Source: Chitinophagaceae bacterium (lineage in GTDB: Bacteria > Bacteroidota > Bacteroidia > Chitinophagales > Chitinophagaceae). From it: a stretch of DNA of 64,000 nt. This document shows, in pieces, positions 7,776 to 16,606 of this stretch. Under the pieces are notes generated by a model. That model was not told the DNA's origin. It saw only the letters and a list, made by a program, of their open reading frames with translations, and did not search any database. The stretch is from assembly GCA_016720775.1 (NCBI GenBank), contig JADKJX010000004.1:248001-312000 (forward strand). The letters are read 5' to 3'. How positions within the stretch are numbered: the stretch's first letter is position 1; each line of letters opens with the position of its first letter. The position numbers and the translations under genes are program-made.

Positions 7776-8755
7776 ATGAAAAATGTAGCCATTCTTGTTC
7801 CGGAGAGTTCGGTGATGCAGGCCATTGCCGATCCGCAATACTGTTTCAATGCCGTTAATCAATTCCTGCTCATGTCGGGCAGAAAGCCTTTATTCAATGT
7901 ACAACTGGTGGGAGCAAAAAAGGAAATAAAATTGAACGAAGGCAAATATGCTGTTTATACGGATAAGTTGCTGAAGGATGTAAAAAAGGCTGACCTGGTT
8001 TTTATACCTGCTTTGTTTGGCGATATGGGCGGAGCAGTTAAAGCCAATAAAGCACTTACCCCATGGATCGTTGATCAATATAAAAAGGGCGCTGAAGTGG
8101 CATCCCTTTGTGTGGGTGCTTTTTTATTGGCATCAACCGGCTTGCTGAATGGAAGAAATGTTCTACGCACTGGGGATATATCAACGAATTCAGGGAAATG
8201 TTTCCCCAGGTGGATGTACAGGACGGGAGCATTGTTACCGAAGAGAACCGCATTTATTCAAGTGGGGGTGCCAACTCCTATTGGAACCTGTTGCTGCATT
8301 TAGTAGAAAAATATACCGACCGGGAAACGGCCATCCTCACTTCAAAATATTTTGCTATTGATATTGACAGGAGCAGCCAGTCTGCATTCGCCATGTTCAA
8401 AGGTCAGAAAGAACATAAAGACGAGGCTGTAAAAAAAGCACAGGATTACATCGAAAAAAATATTGAAGATAAGATAACAGTTGACAACCTTGCTGCTAAT
8501 GTTGCGGTAGGCAGAAGAAGTTTTGAACGCAGGTTCCGCCTTGCGACCAATAATTCGGTACTGGAATATATCCAGCGGATAAAGATAGAAGCTGCCAAAC
8601 GCAGTTTTGAAACAAGCCGTAAGAACATCAATGAAGTAATGTTCAATGTGGGTTATACCGATACCAAAGCATTCAGGACTACGTTCAAAAAAATAACAGG
8701 CTTAACGCCGGTTGAATACCGGAATAAATATAATAAGATGGCAGCGATTGCTTAG
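7776..8755 (+). pseudogene. GlxA-type AraC family regulator (DJ-1/PfpI + AraC), frame broken by one base
   Basis: The N-terminal half (from 7776, MKNVAILVPESSVMQAI) is a DJ-1/PfpI-like sensor domain with the nucleophile-elbow segment EVASLCVGAFLLASTGLLNG. The C-terminal half carries KCSTHWGYINEFREMFP and then an AraC DNA-binding domain of two helix-turn-helix units ending in GYTDTKAFRTTFKKITGLTP. The frame shifts at the A run 8156-8158; one added A gives GRKCSTHW and a 326-residue protein, normal for the family. It is divergent from the SRPBCC/VOC cluster and probably controls it. A sequencing error is as likely as a true mutation. Confidence 0.85.
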
Positions 8756-8770
8756 AGCGTTTAACAAAAA

Positions 8771-8798
8771 AAATACCGCAGCCTTTCAAACTGCGGTA
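8771..8798. terminator. Hairpin terminator between convergent genes
   Basis: TACCGCAG (8774-8781) pairs with CTGCGGTA (8791-8798) around a nine-base loop. On the minus strand the hairpin is followed by a T run (the A run at 8765-8773), so it best serves the M1 peptidase gene ending at 8820. Confidence 0.75.
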
Positions 8799-8819
8799 CT
8801 GTTATATCTCTTTAGTCAA

Positions 8820-10787
8820 TTAATTTGCTGCCTGCCAGGTATTATTTTTAAAATTCACATCCGGGAAAACCTTTGCTTCATCCAGGGTTACAGTTTTTAA
8901 TTCTTCGGTGGTGGGCAGTTTCACTTTCCAGTTGTTGGTATTGTTCCAAACTTCCACCGGTAGTTTCAGGGTTCCTTTTACGCCGCTTTTTGTTTCGTAA
9001 CTGATGTTTACAGGCAGGGCCATCTGCTCCATGTTTACGATGTTAACGATCGCACCTTTTGTGGCATCGTTATTATCATAGGTAACCGAAGCGATGGCCT
9101 GGTCGAATTTATAATTTTCGAGGAACCATGCTTTCCAGAACCAGCCAAGGTCTTCGCCGGCAGCATTTTCCATCGTTCTGAAAAAATCCCATGGCGTTGG
9201 ATGTTTAAAAGCCCAGCGTTTGATGTATTCCCTGAATGCATAATCAAAACGATCGTTGCCAAGGATCTCGTTACGCAGTAAACCCAGGCCAAGTCCCGGT
9301 TTAAAGTACAAGGCCACACCAATGTTTCTTTCCTTCATGGCATCGGGTGTGAGCATGATGGGTTCACTTCCGGGACCAAATAAGAACCCGGCAACCTGCT
9401 CCATATTAGTAGCCCCATCTTTATATTCACCTTTGTTGAAATCATCCGTTGCCAGTGAGTTTATGAAGGTATTGAAGCCTTCATCCATCCAGCCGTATTT
9501 CCGTTCATTGCTTCCCACGATCATCGGGAACCAGGTATGACCGAATTCGTGATCGGTAACACCAAACAGGTTGCCTTCTGTTGCCTTGGAACCACAAAAA
9601 ACAATTCCTGGATATTCCATGCCACCCACATTGCTGGCCACATTTACTGCACATGGGTAAGGAAATTCATACCAACGTTTGCTGTAATTCTCAATGCTTC
9701 CTTTTGTGTATTCGGTTGCACGGCCCCATCCTTTTGCGCCGTCACTTTCTACTGGGTATACACTCATGGCGAGGGATGTTTTTCCGCTTGGGAGATTCAT
9801 TTTTGCGGCGTCCCAGATAAAACTTTTACTGCTGGCCCAGGCCACGTCTCTTGCATTGTTTATCTTATAGTGCCAGCTTAATGTTTTTGATCTTGATGGC
9901 CTGGATGCAGCATCTGTAACTTCAGCAGCAGAACGAATGGTTACTGTCTTATCACTTTTCTTTGCCTGTGCCATGCGGCTGAGTTGAGTGGGTGTTAGCA
10001 CTTCTGCTTCATTTAATAATTCACCGCTGCAAACAACAATATGTGTTGCTGGTGCGGTGATGGTCACATCAAAATCACCATACTCTAAATAAAATTCACT
10101 CGGGCCAAGGTAAGGCAAGGTGTTCCATCCTTCGATGTCGTCAAAAACACACATGCGGGGAAACCATTGTGCCACAGTGAAAATATTTCCATTCTTCGTT
10201 TTTAAAATACCGCAGCGGTCGGCACCGTATTCAGGTAAGGTGAAGGAATATTCTATTTTTATTTTGGTAACGTCACCGCCCGGTTTCATTGCTTTGGGCA
10301 GGCGTATCTGCATACGGGTATCGGTAATGATATAATTGGCATCTGCATTTTCATTAAGCAGTTTTACGGAACTGATCTTATAGCCACCGTTGAAATCACT
10401 TTTGCTGTCGCCATAGCGGCTGCGGCTGTTGACCGGCATACGGGCCTGCCCCCTGCTGTCTTTATTAAAAAGATTTTGATCAAGTTGCAGCCACAAAAAA
10501 GGCAATGCATGCGGACTGTTATTTTTATACGTGATGGTAACCGTGCCTGATATCTGGTTTGTTTCATCATTCAATGATGCAGATATCTGATAGTCTGCTT
10601 TGTTTTGCCAGTAACCAATATTCGGTTCACCTGTTGCTGCCCGGCTGATGGTTCCGCCAACAGAATAAAAGATGGGGCCAAACAAGGCATGTGGATCATA
10701 CTTTGATTGTTTAACCAAGTCGTCTTGTGCCTGTGCTGAGATCACAGAAACACCTAGAACAAAAAAACTTAAGATCTTCTTTATCAT
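8820..10787 (-). CDS. M1 family zinc metallopeptidase, exported
   Basis: A 655-residue M1 (gluzincin) peptidase. The signal peptide is [21 protein letters not shown]. The N-terminal beta domain holds [20 protein letters not shown]. The zinc site is HEFGHTW at about residue 412 with the downstream glutamate in [11 protein letters not shown]1 enzymes remove N-terminal residues from peptides; this one is exported, so it would act in the periplasm or at the surface on peptide nutrients. The usual aminopeptidase GxMEN motif appears as GGMEYPG, an accepted variant. A terminator lies directly downstream. A second, different M1 enzyme is at 31635. Confidence 0.92.
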   Translation of the reverse strand: MIKKILSFFVLGVSVISAQAQDDLVKQSKYDPHALFGPIFYSVGGTISRAATGEPNIGYWQNKADYQISASLNDETNQISGTVTITYKNNSPHALPFLWLQLDQNLFNKDSRGQARMPVNSRSRYGDSKSDFNGGYKISSVKLLNENADANYIITDTRMQIRLPKAMKPGGDVTKIKIEYSFTLPEYGADRCGILKTKNGNIFTVAQWFPRMCVFDDIEGWNTLPYLGPSEFYLEYGDFDVTITAPATHIVVCSGELLNEAEVLTPTQLSRMAQAKKSDKTVTIRSAAEVTDAASRPSRSKTLSWHYKINNARDVAWASSKSFIWDAAKMNLPSGKTSLAMSVYPVESDGAKGWGRATEYTKGSIENYSKRWYEFPYPCAVNVASNVGGMEYPGIVFCGSKATEGNLFGVTDHEFGHTWFPMIVGSNERKYGWMDEGFNTFINSLATDDFNKGEYKDGATNMEQVAGFLFGPGSEPIMLTPDAMKERNIGVALYFKPGLGLGLLRNEILGNDRFDYAFREYIKRWAFKHPTPWDFFRTMENAAGEDLGWFWKAWFLENYKFDQAIASVTYDNNDATKGAIVNIVNMEQMALPVNISYETKSGVKGTLKLPVEVWNNTNNWKVKLPTTEELKTVTLDEAKVFPDVNFKNNTWQAAN

Positions 10788-10873
10788 AGATTGATTTTTG
10801 AATTCCGAAGGTAAAATAAATAGATGGGTAAACCGCTGCCGTTTAACAAGAATCAGGTAAATGACGGATCAGG

Positions 10874-11224
10874 TTAAAATTCCTTGTGGTATTTAACTCC
10901 GACAGAGCCTTCCATGCCAGGGATGGGCGGGTTCTTTTTTTCAATAGAAACAGTGATAAAAAGAATGCGGTTATCAAAAGCGTGAACCCGGTGGGCCATA
11001 TCCTGCGCAAGTGTTTCCAGCAGTTCAGATGGAATTCCCATCTGCTGTTTTATGACCTGGTAAACAGATGCATAATTGATGGTTTGTTCCAGGGAGTCGA
11101 TGCGGTCAGTTTCTTCAAAAGAAAGTTCAACATTTACTTCAAACTCATTGCCCAATATTTTTTCTTCCTCATGTATGCCATGATGGGAAAAGAACAAAAG
11201 GTTTTTAAGTTGAATGGTAACCAT
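10874..11224 (-). CDS. folB: Dihydroneopterin aldolase
   Basis: FolB converts 7,8-dihydroneopterin to 6-hydroxymethyl-dihydropterin in folate synthesis. The 116-residue protein has the family pattern: VTIQLKNLLFFSHHGIHEEEKILG at the start (the catalytic region with H-G-x-x-x-x-E), INYASVYQVIKQ in the centre, and the catalytic lysine in SIEKKNPPIPG near the C-terminus. The fold is a tunnel-forming octamer in the cytoplasm. It lies downstream of trxB on the same strand, but an AT-rich repeat block separates them. Confidence 0.93.
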   Translation of the reverse strand: MVTIQLKNLLFFSHHGIHEEEKILGNEFEVNVELSFEETDRIDSLEQTINYASVYQVIKQQMGIPSELLETLAQDMAHRVHAFDNRILFITVSIEKKNPPIPGMEGSVGVKYHKEF

Positions 11225-11225
11225 T

Positions 11226-11346
11226 AGTCAATTAAGAATTAAAAATGAAAAATTAAGAATTTCTTAGAATGAAAGTGACTAATTTACTTTAAAAGGCTTT
11301 TAATTTCGGAGGCATTTTTAATTTTTAATTCTTCATTTTTAATTTA
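11226..11346. repeat. Intergenic degenerate inverted repeat, AATTAAGAATTAAAAAT family
   Basis: The folB-trxB gap is made of AATTAAGAATTAAAAATGAA units on the left (11229-11263) and complementary units TTTTTAATTTTTAATTC, then TTCATTTTTAATTTA, on the right (about 11312-11346). The arms can pair imperfectly across about 50 bases. The same theme recurs at 16570-16602 (upstream of pgi) and inside the signal peptide of the M1 peptidase at 31661-31693, sharing the 16-mer TTTTTAATTCTTCATT with the latter. Confidence 0.78.
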
Positions 11347-12285
11347 TCAGTGCAATCCTTTTTCTCCAAGATAGCGTTCAGCATCCAATGCAGCCATACA
11401 TCCCGATCCGGCTGCTGTTACTGCCTGCCTGTAAATTTTATCCTGCACATCACCCGAGGCAAACACCCCTTCAATATTTGTTTTAGAAGTTCCGGGAATG
11501 GTTTTGAGATAACCGGCTTCGTCCATATCAAGCCATCCTTTAAAAATATCGCTGTTGGGCTGGTGGCCGATGGCAACAAAAAATGCGCTCACCGGAATTT
11601 CCTGCTTCTCTCCTGTCTTGTTATTTTTTATTCTTACTGCATGAACATTTTTATCTCCCAGCACTTCATCGGTTTCACTATTCCAGTAAATTTTGATATT
11701 GGAAGTATTGATCACCCTGTCCTGCATCACTTTGCTGGCTCTCATCTCAGCCTTGCGAACAATCATGTGCACCTGTGAACATATTTTTGAAAGATAAAGC
11801 GCTTCTTCTGCTGCTGTATCACCGGCACCTACTATCGCTACTTCTTTTCCTTTGAAGAAAAATCCGTCGCACACAGCACAGGCACTTACCCCATAGCCAT
11901 TCAGTCTTTGTTCGCTTTCAATGCCCAGCCATTTTGCTGAGGCCCCGGTTGAGATGATCACCGAATCAGCTTCTATCCATTTCTCTTCGTCGATCTCTAC
12001 TTTCAATGGGCGAACTGAAAAATCAACTTTTGTTGCAAGACCGTAACGAATATCTGTTCCCATACGTTTTGCCTGGTTTTCAAAATGAACCATCATATCG
12101 GGACCTTGAATTCCATCGGGGTAACCGGGATAGTTCTCTACTTCTGTTGTGATCGTTAATTGACCACCGGGTTGAATGCCCTGGTATAAAACCGGATTCA
12201 ACCCAGCTCTTGATGCATAAATAGCCGCAGTATATCCTGCCGGGCCTGAACCAATGATCAAACAATGTACTTTCTCTGTTGCCAT
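11347..12285 (-). CDS. trxB: Thioredoxin reductase
   Basis: TrxB reduces thioredoxin with NADPH through FAD and a redox-active disulfide. The 312-residue protein has the FAD motif IIGSGPAGYTAAIYASRAG at about 10-28, the active-site CAVC at 136-139, the NADPH motif VGAGDTAAEEALYLSK just after it, and the C-terminal FAD motif GVFASGDVQDKIYRQAVTAA. The probable partner, trxA, is at 40182. A -7 box (TAAATTTG) lies about 25 bases upstream of the start. Confidence 0.97.
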   Translation of the reverse strand: MATEKVHCLIIGSGPAGYTAAIYASRAGLNPVLYQGIQPGGQLTITTEVENYPGYPDGIQGPDMMVHFENQAKRMGTDIRYGLATKVDFSVRPLKVEIDEEKWIEADSVIISTGASAKWLGIESEQRLNGYGVSACAVCDGFFFKGKEVAIVGAGDTAAEEALYLSKICSQVHMIVRKAEMRASKVMQDRVINTSNIKIYWNSETDEVLGDKNVHAVRIKNNKTGEKQEIPVSAFFVAIGHQPNSDIFKGWLDMDEAGYLKTIPGTSKTNIEGVFASGDVQDKIYRQAVTAAGSGCMAALDAERYLGEKGLH

Positions 12286-12309
12286 AAAACTCCTGTCTTA
12301 ATTTGATTG

Positions 12310-12317
12310 CAAATTTA
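12310..12317 (-). promoter_or_regulatory. -7 box of the trxB promoter
   Basis: Read on the minus strand the sequence is TAAATTTG, matching TAnnTTTG. A start about five bases downstream would give a leader of about 19 bases to the trxB ATG at 12285. No clear -33 element was seen. Confidence 0.45.
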
Positions 12318-12338
12318 GCTGAATAATTCCAGTTGCAG

Positions 12339-13218
12339 CTACCGGGCAATAACGATCCTGTCTTTGATGCATATCCGCAGAATGCACCCAAGGCGCCATT
12401 GCTTATGTTGCCAAGCACTTTCCCCGGTTGGGAAAATGGGTTACCGATGCTTTGCTGGTTAAATTCCCAGGTGTTCCAGAATGTGTAGGTTGACTTATCA
12501 ATGTTGGAGAGTTTGAAATAGATCGTATCACCCCGGCTGAAAAATTTATCATCGCCGGTGGGTAAGGGTTGGTTTCTGTCAATTCCCTGATCAACTTGTG
12601 CGGAGTAAGTGGTACCGTCAATTACTTCGTCACTAAATACCGAATTGAGTCCGGGTAAGAAGCGTTCGCTGTTCTTTTTGGTGTAATACCGTACATAATT
12701 CCCAAGTCCGGGGGGGTCTGTAGCCCTTGCCCACAAAGTTCTTTTTGATGTGTCGGTGGGTGGCGGCGGCGTTTTGTCCAGATCGAATCAAATATTTTGG
12801 TGAGCAAAGGAATGGTTGTTTTAGATGTGTATGTTTGTCCCTCTGCTTTAATGGTAAGGTTGTATTGTTTTCCAAATTCCCCAGTAAAGGCAGTAGCAAG
12901 GTTCGACGAATCAATACCGTAATAATAAAGAGAATACCCGTTGCCAAGCGGCACGCTGTATTCCTTTAAGGTATGGGTAACTGTTCCATTGCTCATTGTT
13001 ACTTCTGCATTATGTACAAAGGATGCTGCCAGTATCTGAGGACTGATGGCGCCAAAATAGTCGAGGCTTTTTGATAAAGCTACTGTTGGAGGCTGGCCAT
13101 TTTCTATTTGTGCATCGACCACTAAAAGTGCATTGGCTCCTTTCAGATCAAAGTTGATATTCTTTTCGCAGGAAAAAAGAAAAAGGCAGGTGCCGAAAAG
13201 TAGAATTAGTTGCTTCAT
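12339..13218 (-). pseudogene. DUF4249 lipoprotein, frame broken at two homopolymers
   Basis: The start at 13218 gives MKQLILLFGTCLFLFSC, a lipoprotein signal with the Cys at residue 17, followed by the DUF4249 pattern NINFDLKGANALLVVDAQIENG and VALSKSLDYFG. One base is missing in the T run 12772-12775; restoring it joins IFDSIWTKTPPPPTDT to SKRTLWARATDPP. A second base is missing in 12363-12365; restoring it gives the C-terminus FCGYASKDRIVIAR and a stop at 12339. The repaired product is about 293 residues. DUF4249 proteins are outer-membrane-associated lipoproteins often found with TonB-dependent receptors; none is adjacent here. The -7 box 13224-13231 sits right at the start. Confidence 0.8.
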
Positions 13219-13223
13219 CAAAA

Positions 13224-13231
13224 CAAATTTA
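13224..13231 (-). promoter_or_regulatory. -7 box of the DUF4249 gene, leaderless
   Basis: TAAATTTG on the minus strand ends six bases before the ATG at 13218, so the predicted transcription start nearly coincides with the start codon. Confidence 0.4.
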
Positions 13232-13315
13232 CGGAATGCCGGCATTATTGGTTGAGCCGGGTTGTTTATTAACAGTTAACGTTTATTTCTTTTAAAAGTT
13301 CTTTGACAACTGCAT

Positions 13316-13356
13316 ATAAAAAGATCCTCCAGCTTTTTGCAGGAGGATCTTTTTAT
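13316..13356. terminator. Bidirectional hairpin terminator downstream of the sigma factor gene
   Basis: AAGATCCTCC (13321-13330) pairs perfectly with GGAGGATCTT (13342-13351) around an 11-base loop, flanked by an A run on the left and a T run on the right. It ends the sigma factor transcript on the minus strand. Confidence 0.9.
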
Positions 13357-13373
13357 TAACCCATCAAAATTTA

Positions 13374-14231
13374 TTATCCCAAGTATGCTTTCAGCGCACC
13401 GCTGTAGCGGGCTTTCTGCAAACGTTTGATCGCTCTTTCTTTGATCTGGCGGATGCGTTCCTTGGTCAGGTCGTATTTCTGGCCAATCTGCTCAATGGTC
13501 ACCCCATTTTCTCCATCCAGTCCAAAATAAGCATTTACGATCTCAGCTTCTCTCGGGCTTAAAGATTTAAGAACCCTGCGGATCTCATTCTTTAATGAAT
13601 CGTGCATTACATCCTCATCGGTCTCATCACCGCCTTTCAACAGATCGCCCATAGCCACGTCTTCCGCTTCATGCACGGGTGCATCAAGTGATGTGTGACG
13701 GGTGTTGCTTTGAAAGATGTTGTTGATCTCCGTTTCACTCATCTCCAGTAATTCAGCTAACTCTTCGGTTGAAGGCTCTCTTTCGTGTTCCTGTTCGAAA
13801 GCCATGTACGCTTTGTTAGCCTTGTTGTAGGTGCCAATTTTGTTTTGAGGCAGGCGGACTAATCTGCCCTGCTCTGCCAACGCCTGTAGTATAGATTGGC
13901 GAATCCACCACACAGCGTAAGAAATGAATTTGAAACCTTTGGTTTCGTCGAAGCGTTGTGCCGCTTTAATTAAGCCGAGGTTGCCCTCGTTGATAAGGTC
14001 ACTCAGCGAAAGGCCCTGGTGTTGGTACTGCTTGGCTACGGATACAACGAAACGCAGGTTAGCCTGTACCAATTTGTCCAATGCACGCTGGTCTCCCATT
14101 TTGATCTTTTGAGCCAAAATGGTCTCCTCTTCAGGAGTAATCATAGAAATCTTCGAAATTTCCTGCAGATACTTCTCAACCGCCTGTGAATCACGGTTGG
14201 TAATCTGCGTTGCGATCTTTAGTTGCCTCAT
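13374..14231 (-). CDS. rpoD: Primary sigma factor (sigma-70 family, RpoD)
   Basis: The 285-residue length and sequence match the short primary sigma factor of Bacteroidota, which lacks the large region 1.1 of proteobacterial RpoD. Region 1.2 is SQAVEKYLQEISKISMITPEEE, region 2 has LVQANLRFVVSVAKQYQHQG and FISYAVWWIRQSILQAL (-7 box melting and recognition), region 3 follows, and region 4 ends with YDLTKERIRQIKERAIKRL, the helix-turn-helix for the -33 element. It directs RNA polymerase to the TAnnTTTG boxes noted elsewhere in this window. Its own upstream region holds TACCTTTG at 14351-14358. Confidence 0.95.
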   Translation of the reverse strand: MRQLKIATQITNRDSQAVEKYLQEISKISMITPEEETILAQKIKMGDQRALDKLVQANLRFVVSVAKQYQHQGLSLSDLINEGNLGLIKAAQRFDETKGFKFISYAVWWIRQSILQALAEQGRLVRLPQNKIGTYNKANKAYMAFEQEHEREPSTEELAELLEMSETEINNIFQSNTRHTSLDAPVHEAEDVAMGDLLKGGDETDEDVMHDSLKNEIRRVLKSLSPREAEIVNAYFGLDGENGVTIEQIGQKYDLTKERIRQIKERAIKRLQKARYSGALKAYLG

Positions 14232-14350
14232 TTTCTTATATTAAAAATCTTAAATAGAACTCTGATAGAAGAACACTTATTAGACATATTTTGTTGGGAA
14301 AAGGTTGCAAACGAATGGTTAATGCTTCAAATTCCGGCAAAAATTATTTG

Positions 14351-14358
14351 CAAAGGTA
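14351..14358 (-). promoter_or_regulatory. -7 box upstream of the sigma factor gene
   Basis: TACCTTTG on the minus strand, 120 bases before the sigma factor ATG at 14231, implying a leader of about 115 bases. No clear -33 element was seen. Confidence 0.35.
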
Positions 14359-14427
14359 CGTTACGAGGGTCGCATTTCATAGCGAATGGGTAAAAAAAGG
14401 GATGAATGGGGAAAAGAAGGCAGGAAA

Positions 14428-14489
14428 GGAATTGGGAATTAGCAAAGAACAGCATTCATTTTTCGGACTATCACCTAATTCCCAATTCC
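14428..14489. repeat. Perfect 15-bp inverted repeat, GAATTGGGAATTAG family
   Basis: GGAATTGGGAATTAG (14428-14442) is followed after 32 bases by its exact complement CTAATTCCCAATTCC (14475-14489), then a further degenerate unit TAATTACAAATTCC. It lies between the divergent sigma factor and threonine aldolase genes, so it is not a simple terminator for either. The style is the same as the other intergenic repeat blocks of the window, with a different motif. Confidence 0.78.
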
Positions 14490-14529
14490 TAATTACAAAT
14501 TCCTTAAAAGCCCTTCTTATATTTGACCT

Positions 14530-15546
14530 ATGATTATTGACTTACGCTCCGATACGTTTACAAAACCTACCCCAGCCATGCTGGAAGCTATGTTCAAAGC
14601 ACCCGTTGGTGATGATGTTTTTGGCGAAGATCCAACTATAAACACTTTAGAAGCCATGACAGCCGAAATGTTTGATATGGAAGCCGCTCTTTTTTGTCCA
14701 AGTGGTACCATGACCAACCAGATCGCTATTAAATGCCATACGCAACCGGGAGATGAAGTAATCTGCGACAAAGTGAGCCATGTTTATATTTATGAAGGCG
14801 GAGGCATTGCTTTCAACAGTGGTTGCCAGGTAAAACCAATTGAGGGCGACCGGGGAAGGATCACCGCAGAGCAGGTTTTAGAAGCTATTAATCCGGATGA
14901 TGTTCATAAAGCCAGGACAAGGCTTGTAAGCCTGGAAAATACGGCTAATCGTGGTGGCGGGAGTTGCTATGAATTTTCTGAAATTCATAGTATTAAAGCA
15001 GTCTGCTCAAAAAATAACATCGGTTTACATTTAGATGGGGCCAGGCTATGGAATGCCCTTGTTACTAAGGGGGAAACACCCAAGCAATACGGGCAGGTAT
15101 TTGACAGTATTTCAGTTTGCCTGAGTAAGGGTATGGGTGCGCCAGTGGGAAGCCTGCTTTTGGGCAAACATACTTTCATCAAACAGGCCCGTCGGGTAAG
15201 AAAGGTGTTTGGAGGAGGAATGCGCCAGGCGGGATACATTGCTGCTGCCGGCATTTATGCGTTGGAAAATAATATACCCCGACTGGCTGAAGATCATACT
15301 CATGCAAGACTGACCGCAGAAGTCCTGGCAAAAAAAGACTTTATAGGGAAGATAATGCCGGTTGAGACCAATATTGTGATCTTTGAAGTAAAAGGAAATT
15401 ACACTGCGAAGGAATTCTGCGACAGGCTTAAGCAGCATAACATACTCTGCCTGAACATCTCCCAAACCCAGGTACGTATGGTAACGCATCTTGACTTTAC
15501 TAAAGAAATGCTAAAAGAACTTATCCAGGTAGTTGAATCAATGTAA
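14530..15546 (+). CDS. ltaE: Low-specificity threonine aldolase
   Basis: A fold-type I PLP enzyme of 338 residues that cleaves L-threonine or allo-threonine to glycine and acetaldehyde. The start IIDLRSDTFTKPTPAMLEAM is diagnostic. The PLP-stacking and anchoring residues are in SHVYIYEGGG and LHLDGARLWNA (about 167-177), and the Schiff-base lysine is K200 in CLSKGMGAPVGS. No signal peptide, so cytoplasmic. Upstream on the same strand is only the inverted repeat block. A more distant homologue with a Tat signal is at 52110. Confidence 0.93.
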   Translation: MIIDLRSDTFTKPTPAMLEAMFKAPVGDDVFGEDPTINTLEAMTAEMFDMEAALFCPSGTMTNQIAIKCHTQPGDEVICDKVSHVYIYEGGGIAFNSGCQVKPIEGDRGRITAEQVLEAINPDDVHKARTRLVSLENTANRGGGSCYEFSEIHSIKAVCSKNNIGLHLDGARLWNALVTKGETPKQYGQVFDSISVCLSKGMGAPVGSLLLGKHTFIKQARRVRKVFGGGMRQAGYIAAAGIYALENNIPRLAEDHTHARLTAEVLAKKDFIGKIMPVETNIVIFEVKGNYTAKEFCDRLKQHNILCLNISQTQVRMVTHLDFTKEMLKELIQVVESM

Positions 15547-15604
15547 AAAGGAAATAAACCCGATTTTGAGGCGTTTCCTGAATTCACAAACAAATAAACC
15601 AACT

Positions 15605-16483
15605 ATGAAGTTAAAATCAATCATGGCAATTGCCATAGCCGCCGTTTTATTTCAATCTTGTCAGAAGAACCCCGAAGAAACAGGGATCAGCGAAGCGAAA
15701 GTAAATTTCATTTTTAAATTTGATTCAAGCCAGGTAAGGTTGAACGCTATTGGCCAGCCGGCTCCCATGCCTGCAGGACATGCAGGCCAATCGCCACGTT
15801 TTAACTTAATGAGCGCTCATTACGTGGAAATGACCCCCTCGCCCTTCACTGCTCTTGGAGCTGGCGCTGTTTTGTACAAAGCGCCGGAAGTTACTACCGG
15901 TGGCACCAAGGCCATTGATTTTGCTAACTCAAGGTTTGCCGGCGACAACCAGGTCTTTTTAAGCGTGCCCATCAAAAGTTTTGCGGCCGGAACTTATACC
16001 TGGCTCAGGGTTTCACTGGCCTACCAGAATTACGATATTTACATGAATGCATTGGGACAAACATTAAATGCAACAGTTGCTTCCTTTATCGGCTATAATA
16101 CATACCTCGGCAATTATAAAGTAAAAGATTCCACCGTTACCGTTAATGCGAATAAACTGCAGGGCTATTGGGCTTTTGAAACAAAGTATATGGGGATAGG
16201 ATATTTAAGCACGGGCCAGGCGCCTCCCGGGGCAACCACCGTTCCTAATCCTTTATTTGCTACTTCACCAATACCACAGGGTTCTTGTTTGGTTACCGGT
16301 GAATTTTTATCCCCACTTATTGTTACGGGCAATGAGACCAGCGATATCAATATCGTTGTTTCGCTATCTGTAAATAAAAGCTTTGAATGGATCGATGTGG
16401 ACGGCAACGGTACCTACGACCCCAATAACGGTGATACCGTGATTGACATGGGCATCCGGGGAATGATCCCGAAAAAACAATAA
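15605..16483 (+). CDS. Lipoprotein of unknown function with a Ca-binding-like loop
   Basis: The ATG at 15605 gives MKLKSIMAIAIAAVLFQSC, a lipoprotein signal with the acylated Cys at residue 19. An in-frame ATG at 15533 would put 24 residues in front and hide the signal. The mature part is rich in Gly, Thr and Asn and probably all-beta. Near the C-terminus the segment DVDGNGTYDPNNGD resembles the calcium loop of EF-hand or dockerin repeats. I do not recognise the family. It follows ltaE by 58 bases and ends before a strong terminator. Confidence 0.75.
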   Translation: MKLKSIMAIAIAAVLFQSCQKNPEETGISEAKVNFIFKFDSSQVRLNAIGQPAPMPAGHAGQSPRFNLMSAHYVEMTPSPFTALGAGAVLYKAPEVTTGGTKAIDFANSRFAGDNQVFLSVPIKSFAAGTYTWLRVSLAYQNYDIYMNALGQTLNATVASFIGYNTYLGNYKVKDSTVTVNANKLQGYWAFETKYMGIGYLSTGQAPPGATTVPNPLFATSPIPQGSCLVTGEFLSPLIVTGNETSDINIVVSLSVNKSFEWIDVDGNGTYDPNNGDTVIDMGIRGMIPKKQ

Positions 16484-16510
16484 AATTAAATTGCAATAAC
16501 CATATTTTTT

Positions 16511-16540
16511 AAACCGCAGCCATCACGACTGCGGTTTTTG
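16511..16540 (+). terminator. Rho-independent terminator
   Basis: AAACCGCAG (16511-16519) pairs with CTGCGGTTT (16529-16537) around a nine-base loop and runs into T's. It ends the lipoprotein gene at 16483. The stem core CCGCAG/CTGCGG is the same as in the terminator at 8774. Confidence 0.9.
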
Positions 16541-16569
16541 TTTTACAAACTTTATCTTCGTCTTGCAGC

Positions 16570-16602
16570 ATTCTTAATTTTTAATTCTTAATTCTTCATT
16601 CC
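16570..16602. repeat. Single-arm AT-rich repeat upstream of pgi
   Basis: ATTCTTAATTTTTAATTC and TTAATTCTTCATTCC are units of the AATTAAGAATTAAAAAT family seen at 11226-11346, here without a complementary arm. They end a few bases before the pgi ATG at 16607 and fill its leader. Confidence 0.65.
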
Positions 16603-16606
16603 ACCC

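Noticed and set aside
12080..12338. Minus-strand open frame that continues the DUF4249 protein into the start of trxB
   Set aside because: It overlaps the certain trxB gene in another frame; restoring one base at 12363-12365 gives a natural end at 12339, so the overlap is a by-product of the frameshift.
15533..15604. Longer start for the lipoprotein gene at 15605
   Set aside because: It overlaps the end of ltaE and would place a charged 24-residue extension before the lipoprotein signal.
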